Positions 47,857 to 56,885 of a stretch of 64,000 bases of DNA are shown one piece after another. The stretch's first letter is position 1, and the number at the start of each line of letters is the position of its first letter. The position numbers and the translations under genes are program-made. The stretch is from Citrobacter sp. MGH106 (GTDB lineage: Bacteria; Pseudomonadota; Gammaproteobacteria; Enterobacterales; Enterobacteriaceae), in the NCBI RefSeq assembly GCF_001037495.1, contig NZ_KQ089822.1, positions 2,217,303 through 2,281,302 of the forward strand. The letters run 5' to 3'. A model generated the notes under the pieces. That model did no database searches, was not told the origin of the DNA, and saw only the letters and a list, made by a program, of their open reading frames with translations.

Positions 47857-49032
47857 ATGCAAAAACTCATCAACTCAGTGCAGAACTACGCCTGGGGAAG
47901 TAAAACGGCGTTAACCGAACTTTATGGCATTGCCAATCCGTCAAACCAGCCGATGGCTGAACTGTGGATGGGCGCCCATCCGAAAAGCAGCTCTCAGGTT
48001 CAGAGCGCTGAGGGTCAGTTAATTTCTCTGCGTGATGCTATCGAACACGATAAATCTGCTGTGTTAGGTGATGCCGTGGCGAAGCGCTTTGGTGAATTGC
48101 CCTTCCTGTTTAAAGTGCTCTGTGCCGCACAACCTCTTTCTATTCAGGTACACCCTAACAAACGCAACTCTGAAATTGGATTTGCTAAAGAAAACGCCGC
48201 AGGGATCCCGATGGACGCCGCGGAGCGTAATTACAAAGATCCTAACCACAAGCCTGAGCTGGTTTTTGCCCTGACGCCCTTCCTGGCCATGAATGCGTTC
48301 CGCGAGTTCTCTGACATTGTGGCATTGTTACAACCTGTCGCTGGTGCGCATCCTGCCATTGCACATTTCCTGCAGGAACCAGGTGCAGAGCGTCTGAGCC
48401 ATCTTTTCGCCAGCTTGCTGAATATGCAGGGCGAAGAGAAATCCCGCGCACTGGCAGTCCTGAAATCTGCGCTTAACAGCCAACAGGGTGAACCATGGCA
48501 AACTATTCGCCTAATCGCTGACTTCTACCCTGACGATAGCGGTCTCTTCTCTCCTCTTTTGCTCAACGTGGTTAAGCTGAATCCTGGCGAAGCTATGTTT
48601 CTGTTTGCTGAAACGCCCCATGCCTACCTGCAGGGTGTTGCGCTCGAGGTGATGGCTAACTCCGATAACGTTCTGCGCGCCGGACTCACGCCAAAATATA
48701 TTGATATTCCTGAACTGGTCGCCAACGTTAAATTTGAAGCTAAACCGGCAAACCAACTGCTAACGACCCCAAATAAAACAGGTGGAGAGCTGGACTTCCC
48801 GATCCCGGTTGATGACTTCGCTTTCTCCCTGCATGAACTGTCAGCCGGAGAAGCGGCAATTAGCCAACAAAGCGCCGCCATCCTGTTCTGTATCGAGGGA
48901 GAGGCCGTGCTACATAAAGGCGAGCAGCGACTGGTACTGAAACCGGGTGAATCGGCATTTATTAGTGCAAACGAATCACCGATTAATGTCAGCGGCGTCG
49001 GCCGTTTAGCTCGGGTTTACAACAAGCTCTAG
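47857..49032 (+). CDS. manA: Mannose-6-phosphate isomerase ManA
   Basis: A type I, zinc-dependent isomerase that interconverts mannose 6-phosphate and fructose 6-phosphate, supplying GDP-mannose for cell-surface sugars. The 391-residue protein has the cupin fold; zinc ligands are Gln and His in SIQVHPNK (near 97-99), Glu in HKPELVFALTPF (near 134) and His in ETPHAYLQG (near 255). The ATG at 47857 follows CAGGG by 8 nt and gives MQKLINSVQNYAWG as in E. coli. It is monocistronic, ended by a terminator at 49096-49130, and divergent from fumA. Confidence 0.96.
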   Translation: MQKLINSVQNYAWGSKTALTELYGIANPSNQPMAELWMGAHPKSSSQVQSAEGQLISLRDAIEHDKSAVLGDAVAKRFGELPFLFKVLCAAQPLSIQVHPNKRNSEIGFAKENAAGIPMDAAERNYKDPNHKPELVFALTPFLAMNAFREFSDIVALLQPVAGAHPAIAHFLQEPGAERLSHLFASLLNMQGEEKSRALAVLKSALNSQQGEPWQTIRLIADFYPDDSGLFSPLLLNVVKLNPGEAMFLFAETPHAYLQGVALEVMANSDNVLRAGLTPKYIDIPELVANVKFEAKPANQLLTTPNKTGGELDFPIPVDDFAFSLHELSAGEAAISQQSAAILFCIEGEAVLHKGEQRLVLKPGESAFISANESPINVSGVGRLARVYNKL

Positions 49033-49095
49033 CAAGATACTGATATTTTTAGCAACTCTTGCTAAGCTAATAGTGAGTCAAAGACATGTCACTCC

Positions 49096-49130
49096 TCCAG
49101 GCGCTTTCAAACGCCTGGATTTATTTTATG
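49096..49130 (+). terminator. Terminator of manA
   Basis: TCCAGGCG and CGCCTGGA form a perfect 8-bp stem with an 8-nt loop, followed by the T-rich TTTATTTTA. Confidence 0.8.
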
Positions 49131-49139
49131 GATATCGAA

Positions 49140-50648
49140 ATGAAAAAATCGCTGGTAGCTGCGGGTGTGGTAGTTGCGTTGGGTATCGTCTGGACAGGCG
49201 GCGCCTGGTACACCGGAAAGAAACTTGAAACGCATCTCGCCGAGATGGTGACGCAGGCAAATGATCAGATCAAACGCTACTCACCTGAGTCCGGTATTGA
49301 ACTGAGTTATCAGAACTACCAGCGCGGCGTGTTTAACAGCCAGTTGCAACTGGTGGTGAAACCTATTGCCGGTCAGGAAAATGCCTGGCTGAAACCTGGG
49401 CAAACTATCGTTCTGAATGAATCTGTTGATCACGGCCCCTTCCCGCTGGCGCAGCTTAAATCATTGAATCTTATGCCAGCCATGGCGGCAGTGAAAACAA
49501 CGCTGGTGAATAACGACGTTACAAAGCCGCTATTTGACATCGCTAAAGGGGAATCTCCTTTCACCATTAATTCCCGTATTGGCTATAGCGGCGACACCCG
49601 TTCCGCTCTTTCTCTAAAACCACTGAACTACGAAAAAGGCGACGAAAAAGTGGCCTTTAGCGGCGGAGAATTCCAGTTCACGGCAGACAAAGACGGGAAC
49701 GCAGTCTCTGTGACAGGAGAAGCGCAGAGCGGTGTGGTGAATGCAGTCAATGAGTACAACCAGAAAGTACAAGTTACCTTTAATAACCTGACAACCGAAG
49801 GCTCCAGCAGCGTCGCCAGTTTTGGCGAACGCATTGGCGATCAAAAATTGTCTCTCGATAAGCTGTCGATTTCGGTTGAAGGTAAAGAGCTGGCCGTCCT
49901 TGAAGGCATGGGCATCGATGGTAAATCCGATCTGGTTAACGATGGTAAAACTGTCAACAGCCAGCTGGATTACACACTGAACAGCCTTAAATTGCAGGGT
50001 CAGGATTTAGGTAGCGGCAAGCTGACGCTGAAAGTGGCCCAGATTGATGGTGAGGCGTTACATCAGTTCAGTCAGCAGTATACCGCGCAAACCAAGGCGC
50101 TGATGGCGCAGATCGATGTGGTACAGAATCCTGAACTTTATCAACAAAAAGTGACAGAAGCGTTCTTTAGCGCCCTGCCAGTGCTGATGAAAGGCGAACC
50201 GGTTATCACCATAGCTCCACTAAGCTGGAAGAATGCCAAAGGTGAGACGGCCTTTAATCTGTCACTATTCCTGAAAGATCCATCGACAAATCAGGACGAG
50301 CCGAAAACGCTGGCGCAGGAAGTTGATCGTTCAGTCAAATCACTGGACGCTAAGCTTGCTATCCCTGTAGATATGGCAACTGAGTTCATGACACAGATTG
50401 CCAAACTGGAAGGATACCAGCAGGAAGAAGCGGCAGGGCTTGCCAGGCAGCAAGTCAATGGTCTGGCGGCAATGGGTCAAATGTTCCGTGTAACTACGAT
50501 GCAGGACAACACCATCGGCTCCAGTCTGCAGTATGCAAATGGTCAGGTAACTCTCAACGGCCAAAAAATGTCGCTGGATGAATTTGTTGGCATGTTTGGT
50601 ATGCCGACGCTTTCAGAGCCGGATGCACCGGCGACCCCACAGCAGTAA
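49140..50648 (+). CDS. ydgA: YdgA, DUF945 family protein
   Basis: A 502-residue envelope protein of the DUF945 family, paralogous to YihF and YhdP-like accessory proteins, with no defined function. It has an uncleaved-looking N-terminal hydrophobic segment (LVAAGVVVALGIVWTGGAW, residues 5-23) that likely anchors it in the inner membrane with the rest in the periplasm. Conserved features are the SYQNYQRGVFNSQLQL strand near residue 60 and NESVDHGPFPLAQLK near residue 100. The ATG at 49140 matches the family start; an upstream in-frame ATG at 49086 lies inside the manA terminator. It ends at a strong terminator. Confidence 0.91.
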   Translation: MKKSLVAAGVVVALGIVWTGGAWYTGKKLETHLAEMVTQANDQIKRYSPESGIELSYQNYQRGVFNSQLQLVVKPIAGQENAWLKPGQTIVLNESVDHGPFPLAQLKSLNLMPAMAAVKTTLVNNDVTKPLFDIAKGESPFTINSRIGYSGDTRSALSLKPLNYEKGDEKVAFSGGEFQFTADKDGNAVSVTGEAQSGVVNAVNEYNQKVQVTFNNLTTEGSSSVASFGERIGDQKLSLDKLSISVEGKELAVLEGMGIDGKSDLVNDGKTVNSQLDYTLNSLKLQGQDLGSGKLTLKVAQIDGEALHQFSQQYTAQTKALMAQIDVVQNPELYQQKVTEAFFSALPVLMKGEPVITIAPLSWKNAKGETAFNLSLFLKDPSTNQDEPKTLAQEVDRSVKSLDAKLAIPVDMATEFMTQIAKLEGYQQEEAAGLARQQVNGLAAMGQMFRVTTMQDNTIGSSLQYANGQVTLNGQKMSLDEFVGMFGMPTLSEPDAPATPQQ

Positions 50649-50670
50649 TCCTTATCTGCTATCAGCGTAT

Positions 50671-50701
50671 GCCCGGTAACTTTGTTTATCGGGCTTTTTT
50701 A
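50671..50701 (+). terminator. Terminator of ydgA
   Basis: GCCCGGTAA and TTATCGGGC form a 9-bp stem with one G-T pair and a 6-nt loop, followed by seven T. It lies between the convergent ydgA and malI. Confidence 0.88.
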
Positions 50702-50704
50702 TGC

Positions 50705-51730
50705 TTAGCACGTTACCAGTCGGGCGGAAAGCGTCATATTGCGCGAGTGACTTTCATCATGTCCAATTCGTTGCAGCACGCGTTCAGCAAGGGTGTAACC
50801 CATCTCACGCGCGGGCGTACAGGCCCAGGTAATAGGGAGATCGTCCAGCGCGTTTTCCGCCACATCGGCAAAAGCGGCCAGTGAGACCTGTTGCTCAAAG
50901 TAACGATCGACACCGATTTCGCCGCTCTGACGCCCTGCTTTCATCAGGCCAAACCATGCACCAGCCGCAATGGTTTCGTTGTAACAAACCACCGCGCTGA
51001 TGGTCGGATTATGGCGTAAAAGCGCCGTAACGGTCTCAGCGGCCTGCTTCTGACTGGAAGAACACTCCAGAACCCAATCGCTATGAAATGGCAGACCAAA
51101 TTTTAGCAGCGTTGCACAATACCCTCCCACGCGTTCAGCTCGGGTCAACGATGAGCTTTGTCCCCCCAACCAGGCTATCCGTTGATGCCCATGATGGATG
51201 AGATGTTCAACCAGCAGTTGTGCTGCCTGCATATTGTCAGGTCTGACGGTGTCTGCATCATCCAGGTAGCTGGCGCGGGAAGCAAATACAACGGGGATCC
51301 CTTTATCATTGGCCAGGTATCGAAGCGCATCGCTACTGCCTGCAGCACCGGCGATCACCACACCATCAACGCCTTGATTAAGTAACATTGCAAAGCGCTG
51401 CGCCAGTTGCTCACCATCCTTACCGCCATGCAATAAAAACACCATACGTCCCTGAGCTTCTAACGCTTCGGTCAACCCTGCGGTAAGTTCAGCATAAAAA
51501 GGGGTGGAGAGATCGCGAACAATCAAACCAATAACACCGCTCTGCCCACCGCGAAGTGCTGATGCTTGCCGGTTGCGTACAAAACCCAGTTGCTCTATGG
51601 CCGCATTTACCCGTTCGCCGGTTGCTGATGAGATACGCCCCTTTCCACTGAGTACCAATGAGACTGTGCTGACCGAAACCCCCGCAGCCAGTGCAACATC
51701 ATGGATGGTGATTTTTTTGGCTATAGCCAT
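50705..51730 (-). CDS. malI: MalI, LacI-family repressor of malXY
   Basis: A 341-residue LacI/GalR-type repressor with an N-terminal DNA-binding helix-turn-helix and hinge (ITIHDVALAAGVSVSTVSLVLSGKGRIS, residues 8-35, quoted here in two overlapping family parts: ITIHDVALAAGVS and VSTVSLVLSGKG) and a periplasmic-binding-like effector domain. It represses malXY and its own gene through operators GATAAAACGTTTTATC; two are present in the malI-malX spacer. The inducer is unknown. The ATG at 51730 (MAIAKKITIHDV) is chosen over an in-frame ATG at 51778 that would start within the operator. It is divergent from malX. Confidence 0.95.
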   Translation of the reverse strand: MAIAKKITIHDVALAAGVSVSTVSLVLSGKGRISSATGERVNAAIEQLGFVRNRQASALRGGQSGVIGLIVRDLSTPFYAELTAGLTEALEAQGRMVFLLHGGKDGEQLAQRFAMLLNQGVDGVVIAGAAGSSDALRYLANDKGIPVVFASRASYLDDADTVRPDNMQAAQLLVEHLIHHGHQRIAWLGGQSSSLTRAERVGGYCATLLKFGLPFHSDWVLECSSSQKQAAETVTALLRHNPTISAVVCYNETIAAGAWFGLMKAGRQSGEIGVDRYFEQQVSLAAFADVAENALDDLPITWACTPAREMGYTLAERVLQRIGHDESHSRNMTLSARLVTC

Positions 51731-51760
51731 AAAAACGGAAAACCCCCTGATAACGTGACA

Positions 51761-51857
51761 GATAAAACGTTTTATCAATCGGTTATATTTATACGCCCTA
51801 TTATCATTCGATAATGTGATTTATACCGCACTAAAATTAGGTAAAACGTTTTATCTT
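51761..51857. promoter_or_regulatory. malI/malX control region: two MalI operators and a CRP site
   Basis: The palindrome GATAAAACGTTTTATC is exact at 51761-51776 (malI side) and has one mismatch at 51840-51855 (malX side). Between them TGTGATTTATACCGCA (51815-51830) is a CRP-like site. A -10-like TATCTT at 51852-51857 places the malX start near 51864 and the CRP centre near -41.5. The malX operator overlaps the -10, so repression by occlusion is expected. Confidence 0.85.
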
Positions 51858-51900
51858 CTCGCCATCATTAGTCACCGAGCTTTACATGAGGAGTCGTTAG

Positions 51901-53493
51901 ATGACGACGAGAACCACACCAAAAATAACGTTATGGGAATTTTTCCAACAGTTGGGCAAAACCTTTATGCTGCCCGTAGCTCTGCTCTCCTTTTGCGGGA
52001 TCATGTTGGGGATCGGCAGCTCGTTAAGCAGTCATGATGTCTTAACGTTGATCCCGGCATTGGGTAATCCAGTACTACAGGCTATTTTTACCTGGATGAG
52101 TAAAGTCGGCTCTTTCGCTTTTAGCTTCCTGCCAGTGATGTTTTGTATCGCCATCCCCCTCGGTCTGGCTCGTGAAAATAAAGGCGTGGCCGCATTTGCG
52201 GGATTTGTCGGCTATGCGGTAATGAATCTCGCCGTCAACTTTTGGTTAACGGCCAAAGGGATTTTACCCACGACTGATGCGGCGATCCTGAAAGCCAACA
52301 ACGTACAAAATATTCTTGGGATCCAGTCGATTGATACCGGGATCCTGGGGGCGGTAATTGCCGGGATCATCGTGTGGATGCTGCATGAACGCTTCCACAA
52401 TATCCGTCTTCCTGATGCGCTGGCATTCTTCGGTGGCACCCGTTTTGTTCCTATCATCTCCTCGGTCGTGATGGGACTGGTTGGGTTGGTAATTCCACTG
52501 ATATGGCCTGTTTTCGCCATGGGTATTACCGGGCTAGGCCACATCATCAATAGCGCGGGTGAATTTGGTCCGATGCTGTTTGGTACCGGTGAACGTCTGC
52601 TGTTGCCTTTTGGTCTGCATCATATTCTGGTGGCACTCATTCGTTTCACCGAAGCAGGTGGTACACAGGAAGTGTGTGGTCATAGCGTAAGCGGAGCGCT
52701 GACGATTTTCCAGGCGCAGCTGAGCTGCCCGACAACGCAGGGCTTCTCTGAAAGCGCAACTCGCTTCCTGTCGCAGGGTAAAATGCCGGCGTTCCTTGGT
52801 GGATTACCAGGAGCTGCATTAGCGATGTACCATTGCGCACGACCTGAAAATCGTCATAAAATTAAAGGGTTATTAATTTCCGGCCTCATCGCCTGCGTCA
52901 TCGGTGGTACCACCGAACCTCTGGAGTTCCTGTTCCTGTTCGTAGCGCCAGTCCTGTATGTTATTCACGCTCTGTTGACCGGCCTTGGCTTCACCGTAAT
53001 GGCAATTCTCGGCGTAACCATCGGCAATACTGACGGCAACCTCATTGACTTTGTGGTGTTCGGTATCCTGCACGGGCTGTCCACCAAATGGTATCTGGTC
53101 CCTGTTGTGGCGGCCATCTGGTTCGCGGTGTACTACATTATCTTCCGCTTTGCAATCACGCGATTTAATCTGAAAACACCGGGTCGTGACGTTGAAATTG
53201 CCAGCAATATCGAAAAAGTCATGGCGGGAACACCGGGTAAATCTGGCTACAACGTACCAGCTATTCTGGCAGCGCTGGGCGGTGCGGAAAATATCGTCAG
53301 TCTGGATAACTGTATTACGCGGTTGCGTTTATCAGTAAAAGATATGTCGCTTGTTAACGTCCAGGCACTGAAGGACAATCGTGCGATTGGCGTAGTACAA
53401 CTTAATCAGCATAACCTTCAGGTCGTTATTGGTCCGCAGGTCCAGTCAGTCAAAGACGAAATCGCGGTTCTGATGAATACCGTACAGGCTTAA
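51901..53493 (+). CDS. malX: MalX, PTS EIICB component (maltose/glucose type)
   Basis: A 530-residue inner-membrane phosphotransferase permease. The IIC domain (to about residue 430) has around ten hydrophobic segments with the glucose-family motif GGTTEPLEFLFLFVAP near residue 338. The C-terminal IIB domain from about residue 450 carries the phosphorylated cysteine in DNCITRLRLSVKD near residue 475. E. coli MalX can transport glucose by facilitated diffusion and shows partial maltose activity; its natural substrate is unclear. It is repressed by MalI and cotranscribed with malY, which starts 10 bp after its stop. Confidence 0.95.
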   Translation: MTTRTTPKITLWEFFQQLGKTFMLPVALLSFCGIMLGIGSSLSSHDVLTLIPALGNPVLQAIFTWMSKVGSFAFSFLPVMFCIAIPLGLARENKGVAAFAGFVGYAVMNLAVNFWLTAKGILPTTDAAILKANNVQNILGIQSIDTGILGAVIAGIIVWMLHERFHNIRLPDALAFFGGTRFVPIISSVVMGLVGLVIPLIWPVFAMGITGLGHIINSAGEFGPMLFGTGERLLLPFGLHHILVALIRFTEAGGTQEVCGHSVSGALTIFQAQLSCPTTQGFSESATRFLSQGKMPAFLGGLPGAALAMYHCARPENRHKIKGLLISGLIACVIGGTTEPLEFLFLFVAPVLYVIHALLTGLGFTVMAILGVTIGNTDGNLIDFVVFGILHGLSTKWYLVPVVAAIWFAVYYIIFRFAITRFNLKTPGRDVEIASNIEKVMAGTPGKSGYNVPAILAALGGAENIVSLDNCITRLRLSVKDMSLVNVQALKDNRAIGVVQLNQHNLQVVIGPQVQSVKDEIAVLMNTVQA

Positions 53494-53503
53494 GGACAAC
53501 GAA

Positions 53504-54676
53504 ATGTTTGATTTTTCAAAGGTTGTGGACAGGCATGGCACATGGTGTACCCAGTGGGATTACGTCGCCGATCGTTTTGGCTCTGCCGATCTGCTGCCAT
53601 TCACAATCTCTGACATGGATTTTACCACCGCCCCCTGCATCCTGGAGGCGCTGACAAAACGCCTTTCACACGGAGTGCTGGGCTACAGTCGCTGGAAAAA
53701 TGATGAGTTTTTAGCGGCGATCAGCCACTGGTTTCTTACCCGCCACGATACCAGGATTGACCCTCAGTCTTTGGTTTACGGCCCCTCCGTCATCTATATG
53801 GTGTCAGAGCTGATCCGCCAGTGGTCGTCTGCCGGTGATGCCGTGGTTATTCATACTCCGGCTTACGATGCGTTTTATAAGGCGATTGAAGGAAACCAGC
53901 GTGCGGTACTTCCTGTTGCGCTGGAGAAATGCGCAAATGGATGGTATTGCGACATGGCAAAACTGGAGGCCGTCCTCGCGCGGGCTGAGAGCAAAATTCT
54001 TCTGCTCTGTAGTCCACAAAACCCAACGGGAAAAGTCTGGACCCGCGATGAACTGGAAACCATAGCAGAACTGTGCCAGCGCCACGGTGTAAAAGTTATT
54101 TCCGACGAGATTCATATGGATATGGTATGGGGAGAACAACCGCACATTCCATGGAGTAACGTGGCGCGAGGAAACTGGGCACTGCTCACCTCCGGCTCGA
54201 AGAGTTTTAATATTCCGGCATTAACCGGCGCTTATGGACTTATCGAGGACGCCCAAAGTCGCAATGAGTACCTCAGTACACTGAAAGGCCGTGACGGACT
54301 TTCTTCACCTGCAGTACTGGCGCTTACTGCACATATTGCCGCCTATCAGGACGGTGCAAGCTGGCTCGACGCACTGCGGGATTATCTTGCCTGTAACCTG
54401 CGCTACATCGCCCGGGAACTCAATGCCACCTTCCCTGAACTGAACTGGCAGATACCACAATCCACGTATCTGGCCTGGATTGACCTGCGCCCACTCAACA
54501 TTGATGACCAGGCGTTGCAGAATGCACTTATCCAGCAGGAAAAAGTGGCGATCATGCCGGGATATACCTACGGAGAAGAAGGTCGCGGTTTTGTTCGCCT
54601 GAATGCCGGATGTCCACGTTCAAAACTTGAAAAAGGCGTTAAGGGGTTGATTAACGCAATCCGTTCAGTACGTTGA
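53504..54676 (+). CDS. malY: MalY, PLP-dependent cystathionine beta-lyase and MalT antagonist
   Basis: A 390-residue aminotransferase-fold enzyme that cleaves cystathionine or cystine-type C-S bonds and, independently, binds and inhibits the maltose activator MalT. The PLP lysine is Lys233 in SGSKSFNIPAL, the Asp that contacts the pyridine nitrogen lies in ISDEIHMDMVWGE near residue 201, and the phosphate-binding region precedes it (SPQNPTGKVW near 172). The C-terminal Arg for carboxylate binding is in GFVRLNAGCPRSKLE. It is the second gene of malXY and ends at a perfect 13-bp terminator. Confidence 0.95.
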   Translation: MFDFSKVVDRHGTWCTQWDYVADRFGSADLLPFTISDMDFTTAPCILEALTKRLSHGVLGYSRWKNDEFLAAISHWFLTRHDTRIDPQSLVYGPSVIYMVSELIRQWSSAGDAVVIHTPAYDAFYKAIEGNQRAVLPVALEKCANGWYCDMAKLEAVLARAESKILLLCSPQNPTGKVWTRDELETIAELCQRHGVKVISDEIHMDMVWGEQPHIPWSNVARGNWALLTSGSKSFNIPALTGAYGLIEDAQSRNEYLSTLKGRDGLSSPAVLALTAHIAAYQDGASWLDALRDYLACNLRYIARELNATFPELNWQIPQSTYLAWIDLRPLNIDDQALQNALIQQEKVAIMPGYTYGEEGRGFVRLNAGCPRSKLEKGVKGLINAIRSVR

Positions 54677-54679
54677 TAT

Positions 54680-54710
54680 GTTTGCGCAATGAGCCATTCA
54701 TTGCGCAAAC
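54680..54710 (+). terminator. Terminator of malXY
   Basis: GTTTGCGCAATGA and TCATTGCGCAAAC form a perfect 13-bp stem with a 5-nt loop, followed by TCTTAATTT, right after the malY stop. Confidence 0.75.
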
Positions 54711-54840
54711 TCTTAATTTGGGCGCCGGTTTCCCGCTTTCAATTACTGTCTAATTTTTATCTATAGGGTTCTGTGAGTAAAAAGGGCTATTTATCATCTG
54801 ATCGTGTATAGTGGCCCTCCACTCAAATCAGGAAGAGCCT

Positions 54841-55011
54841 ATGTCAGATCGTAAAAATAATAAATCCCGCCGTAATTTTCTTGTCAAATGTCTTTGTCCA
54901 AACTGCACCGCACAATCAGAACACAGTCACTCTCGGGTACAAAAAGGTGCAATGTTAATTTGCCCCCATTGCAATAAATTATTCCAGTCCGACGCTAAAC
55001 TCGTCGCGTAA
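54841..55011 (+). CDS. ynfU: YnfU-like small zinc-ribbon protein
   Basis: A 56-residue basic protein with a two-CxxC zinc ribbon: CLCPNC near residues 17-22 and CPHC near residues 43-46, preceded by an Arg/Lys-rich start (MSDRKNNKSRRNF). It looks like the small protein YnfU known from the Qin prophage region of E. coli, but I recall that sequence only roughly. Its function is unknown; zinc ribbons of this kind bind nucleic acid or ribosomes. The ATG at 54841 follows AGGAAG; an in-frame ATG at 54811 is less likely. It neighbours two cold-shock genes, as Qin does in K-12. Confidence 0.7.
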   Translation: MSDRKNNKSRRNFLVKCLCPNCTAQSEHSHSRVQKGAMLICPHCNKLFQSDAKLVA

Positions 55012-55088
55012 ATTGCTATTAAGATAACTGCTGCTCAAAATTATAATGATGAAAAGCGGTTATCCATTCTATCTGCAATCCAAATAGC

Positions 55089-55112
55089 AAAAAACCCGCT
55101 ATCAGCGGGTTT
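55089..55112. terminator. Bidirectional terminator between ynfU-like and csp genes
   Basis: AAACCCGCT-ATC-AGCGGGTTT gives a 9-bp stem with a 3-nt loop; the minus strand continues into TTTTT, the plus strand into ATAATT. It serves the convergent small genes. Confidence 0.8.
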
Positions 55113-55205
55113 ATAATTAAGTATGTATAATTCCAGTGCTTCTGCCAGTTTGTCTACTCAGGACAAAGCCGTCTTCGTTGTCGCAAAAGGCATAAGCAGG
55201 AATTA

Positions 55206-55421
55206 TTACTCTGCCACTACGACATTAGCAGCAGCCGGGCCTTTAGCGCCATTCTCAACAGAGAACTCGACCTTCTGCCCTTCAAGCAAGGTACGGAAGT
55301 TATTCGACTGAATAGCAGAAAAATGTACGAAAACATCTTTAGAGCCATCAGCCGGAGAGATAAAACCGAAACCTTTATCAGCGTTAAACCATTTTACTAA
55401 ACCAGTCATTTTATTAGACAT
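55206..55421 (-). CDS. cspB: CspB-type cold-shock protein
   Basis: A 71-residue OB-fold RNA chaperone of the CspA family. The RNA-binding motifs RNP1 ([11 protein letters not shown], near residue 16) and RNP2 ([10 protein letters not shown], near residue 29) are complete with their aromatic residues. The sequence lies closest in recall to E. coli CspB, which sits in Qin, but CspG is nearly as similar, so the paralogue letter is uncertain. Upstream lies a long leader typical of cold-induced csp genes (CGCCGAAAGGC near the start codon). It is divergent from the cspH-like gene. Confidence 0.9.
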   Translation of the reverse strand: MSNKMTGLVKWFNADKGFGFISPADGSKDVFVHFSAIQSNNFRTLLEGQKVEFSVENGAKGPAAANVVVAE

Positions 55422-55560
55422 ATTAAATATTCCTTAACTTGAGCCTTTCGGCGAACAGGGGCTTTATTACAGAAACTACGTAGTGCTTAGTAGGGAGACT
55501 CAAGAAAGGGATTACTGAAAATACCTGGTGATGAGAACTGCTTTAGTAAACTACTTTGTA
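55422..55560 (-). promoter_or_regulatory. Cold-shock 5' leader of the csp gene
   Basis: On the minus strand the untranslated leader before 55421 carries the CspA-family element CGCCGAAAGGC and an AAGGAA ribosome binding site 7 nt from the ATG. In cspA such leaders fold differently at low temperature and raise translation. The exact transcription start is not defined here. Confidence 0.6.
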
Positions 55561-55722
55561 TGCTGTCTGTCATTCAAACCGACGACGCTATTAACTCATG
55601 ATGCTCTGGATTACGCAACTTTTATTTTAGCCGTCCAGATATCCTTAGTGCTAAAAAATAGTTCTGGCTTTATTTCTCCTGATACGTATAGTGCACCCCG
55701 TTATATCTATTAAGGAATTTAT

Positions 55723-55935
55723 TTGTCTCGTAAAATGACAGGAATTGTCAAAACCTTTGACTGCAAGAGTGGCAAAGGACTCATCATCCCTTCAGATGGT
55801 CGTAAAGATGTTCAGGTTCACATTTCAGCGTTAAGCCCCCACGAATCAGAAGTACTCACTCCAGGCATACGTGTAGAGTTTTGCCGGATCAATGGTCTGA
55901 GAGGACCAACTGCCGCCAATGTCTATCTTTCATAG
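55723..55935 (+). CDS. cspH: CspH-like cold-shock family protein
   Basis: A 70-residue CSD-family protein that opens with the rare TTG start codon (TTGTCTCGT), preceded by AAGGA 6 nt upstream; E. coli CspH and CspF share this N-terminus ([13 protein letters not shown]). The RNA-binding aromatics are lost: RNP1 reads KSGKGLIIP in place of KGFGFI, and RNP2 reads VQVHISA in place of VFVHF, so it may not bind RNA like CspA. The C-terminus [20 protein letters not shown] is diagnostic. It is divergent from the cspB-type gene, an arrangement also seen for cspG-cspH and cspB-cspF in E. coli. Confidence 0.87.
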   Translation: MSRKMTGIVKTFDCKSGKGLIIPSDGRKDVQVHISALSPHESEVLTPGIRVEFCRINGLRGPTAANVYLS

Positions 55936-56072
55936 CACAGTATCTGATGCATGCCCCTGTTCGACACATCTTTAAACGACGGATGAAGCCATATTGCTGA
56001 AACTCTCAGAAATGGCTGAGTACTGAGGGTCTCTGGGTTCCAGACTAATTTCGAATGGTAATTGCCTCGAAA

Positions 56073-56885
56073 CTAAGGCTTCCTTGCAAGGTAAATAGCG
56101 GTAACAAAATTACGCTTCACCTTTCCTCCAAAATCCTTTTTCACTACCCTCTCTATCTCATTGAGGAATTGCGTGCGCTCCATTTCACTCAGTCGAGCAA
56201 CCGGTGAAAATGTTGAAATCAATTGTCTGGTCTGTCGGGCATCCATTTCTGATTCCCATCTGAACTCATCACTAATAATCTCGGTAAACCCGGCTTTTGC
56301 CAGATCATCGAGCCTTTCTCTTTTTTGTAGTGGGTAAGGATGGCGGTGACCCGCCTTATGTGAAGGGCTGGCGCTAAGGGGGGCAAACAAGCGATCTGTT
56401 CTTTGCATGAATGCATCCTCGTTATGCGGGTCGCCAAAAACAGTCCACCACATAGCAAACCATCCTCCGGGGCGCAGAAGCTGGAATATCCTTTCGAGTC
56501 CGCTCACGGGTTCGATCCAGTGAAAAGAGGTGGCTGCAATCCCCAGGTCAAAGCAGCCGGGCTGTAGTAGTACGTCCTCAAAAGTGGAATTTATAATCGA
56601 GAATGAGTCCTGCGAATACCGACACAGTCTTTCCTTTAACTTTATAGCCAGATTGTGGTCAGGTTCGATTGCACTTACCTGATATCCCATATCAAGCAGA
56701 TGTTCCGTTGCTTGCCCGGTCCCAGGCCCAATCTCGAAGGCCCTCCGGCAGATTTCTGGTCCGCAATGCTCTTTAAGTAATGCAAATATATGTAACGGGT
56801 AATCAGGCCTGCCCTGCTGATATGCATTCGTATCTCTGCCAAATAAAGCCCGCCCTTCGTTAAGCGGAATGTGCACTTGCATCAT
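56073..56885 (-). CDS. Class I SAM-dependent methyltransferase
   Basis: A 270-residue methyltransferase of the Methyltransf_11/UbiE-like type. Motif I (AFEIGPGTGQATEHLL, near residue 49) binds S-adenosylmethionine, the acidic loop is VSAIEPDHNLA near residue 71, and post-I/II motifs are FDLGIAATSFHWIEP near residue 110 and LLRPGGWFAMWW near residue 134. The substrate is unknown; small-molecule targets are typical. The ATG at 56885 follows AAGGA by 7 nt; an upstream in-frame start at 56912 is less supported. The gene is absent from K-12 at this place and appears to belong to the islet between malY and add. Confidence 0.85.
   Translation of the reverse strand: MMQVHIPLNEGRALFGRDTNAYQQGRPDYPLHIFALLKEHCGPEICRRAFEIGPGTGQATEHLLDMGYQVSAIEPDHNLAIKLKERLCRYSQDSFSIINSTFEDVLLQPGCFDLGIAATSFHWIEPVSGLERIFQLLRPGGWFAMWWTVFGDPHNEDAFMQRTDRLFAPLSASPSHKAGHRHPYPLQKRERLDDLAKAGFTEIISDEFRWESEMDARQTRQLISTFSPVARLSEMERTQFLNEIERVVKKDFGGKVKRNFVTAIYLARKP

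Noticed and set aside
47586..47903. 105-codon plus-strand frame spanning the fumA-manA spacer.
   Set aside because: It overlaps manA in another frame, lacks homology, and covers the expected promoter region of both genes.
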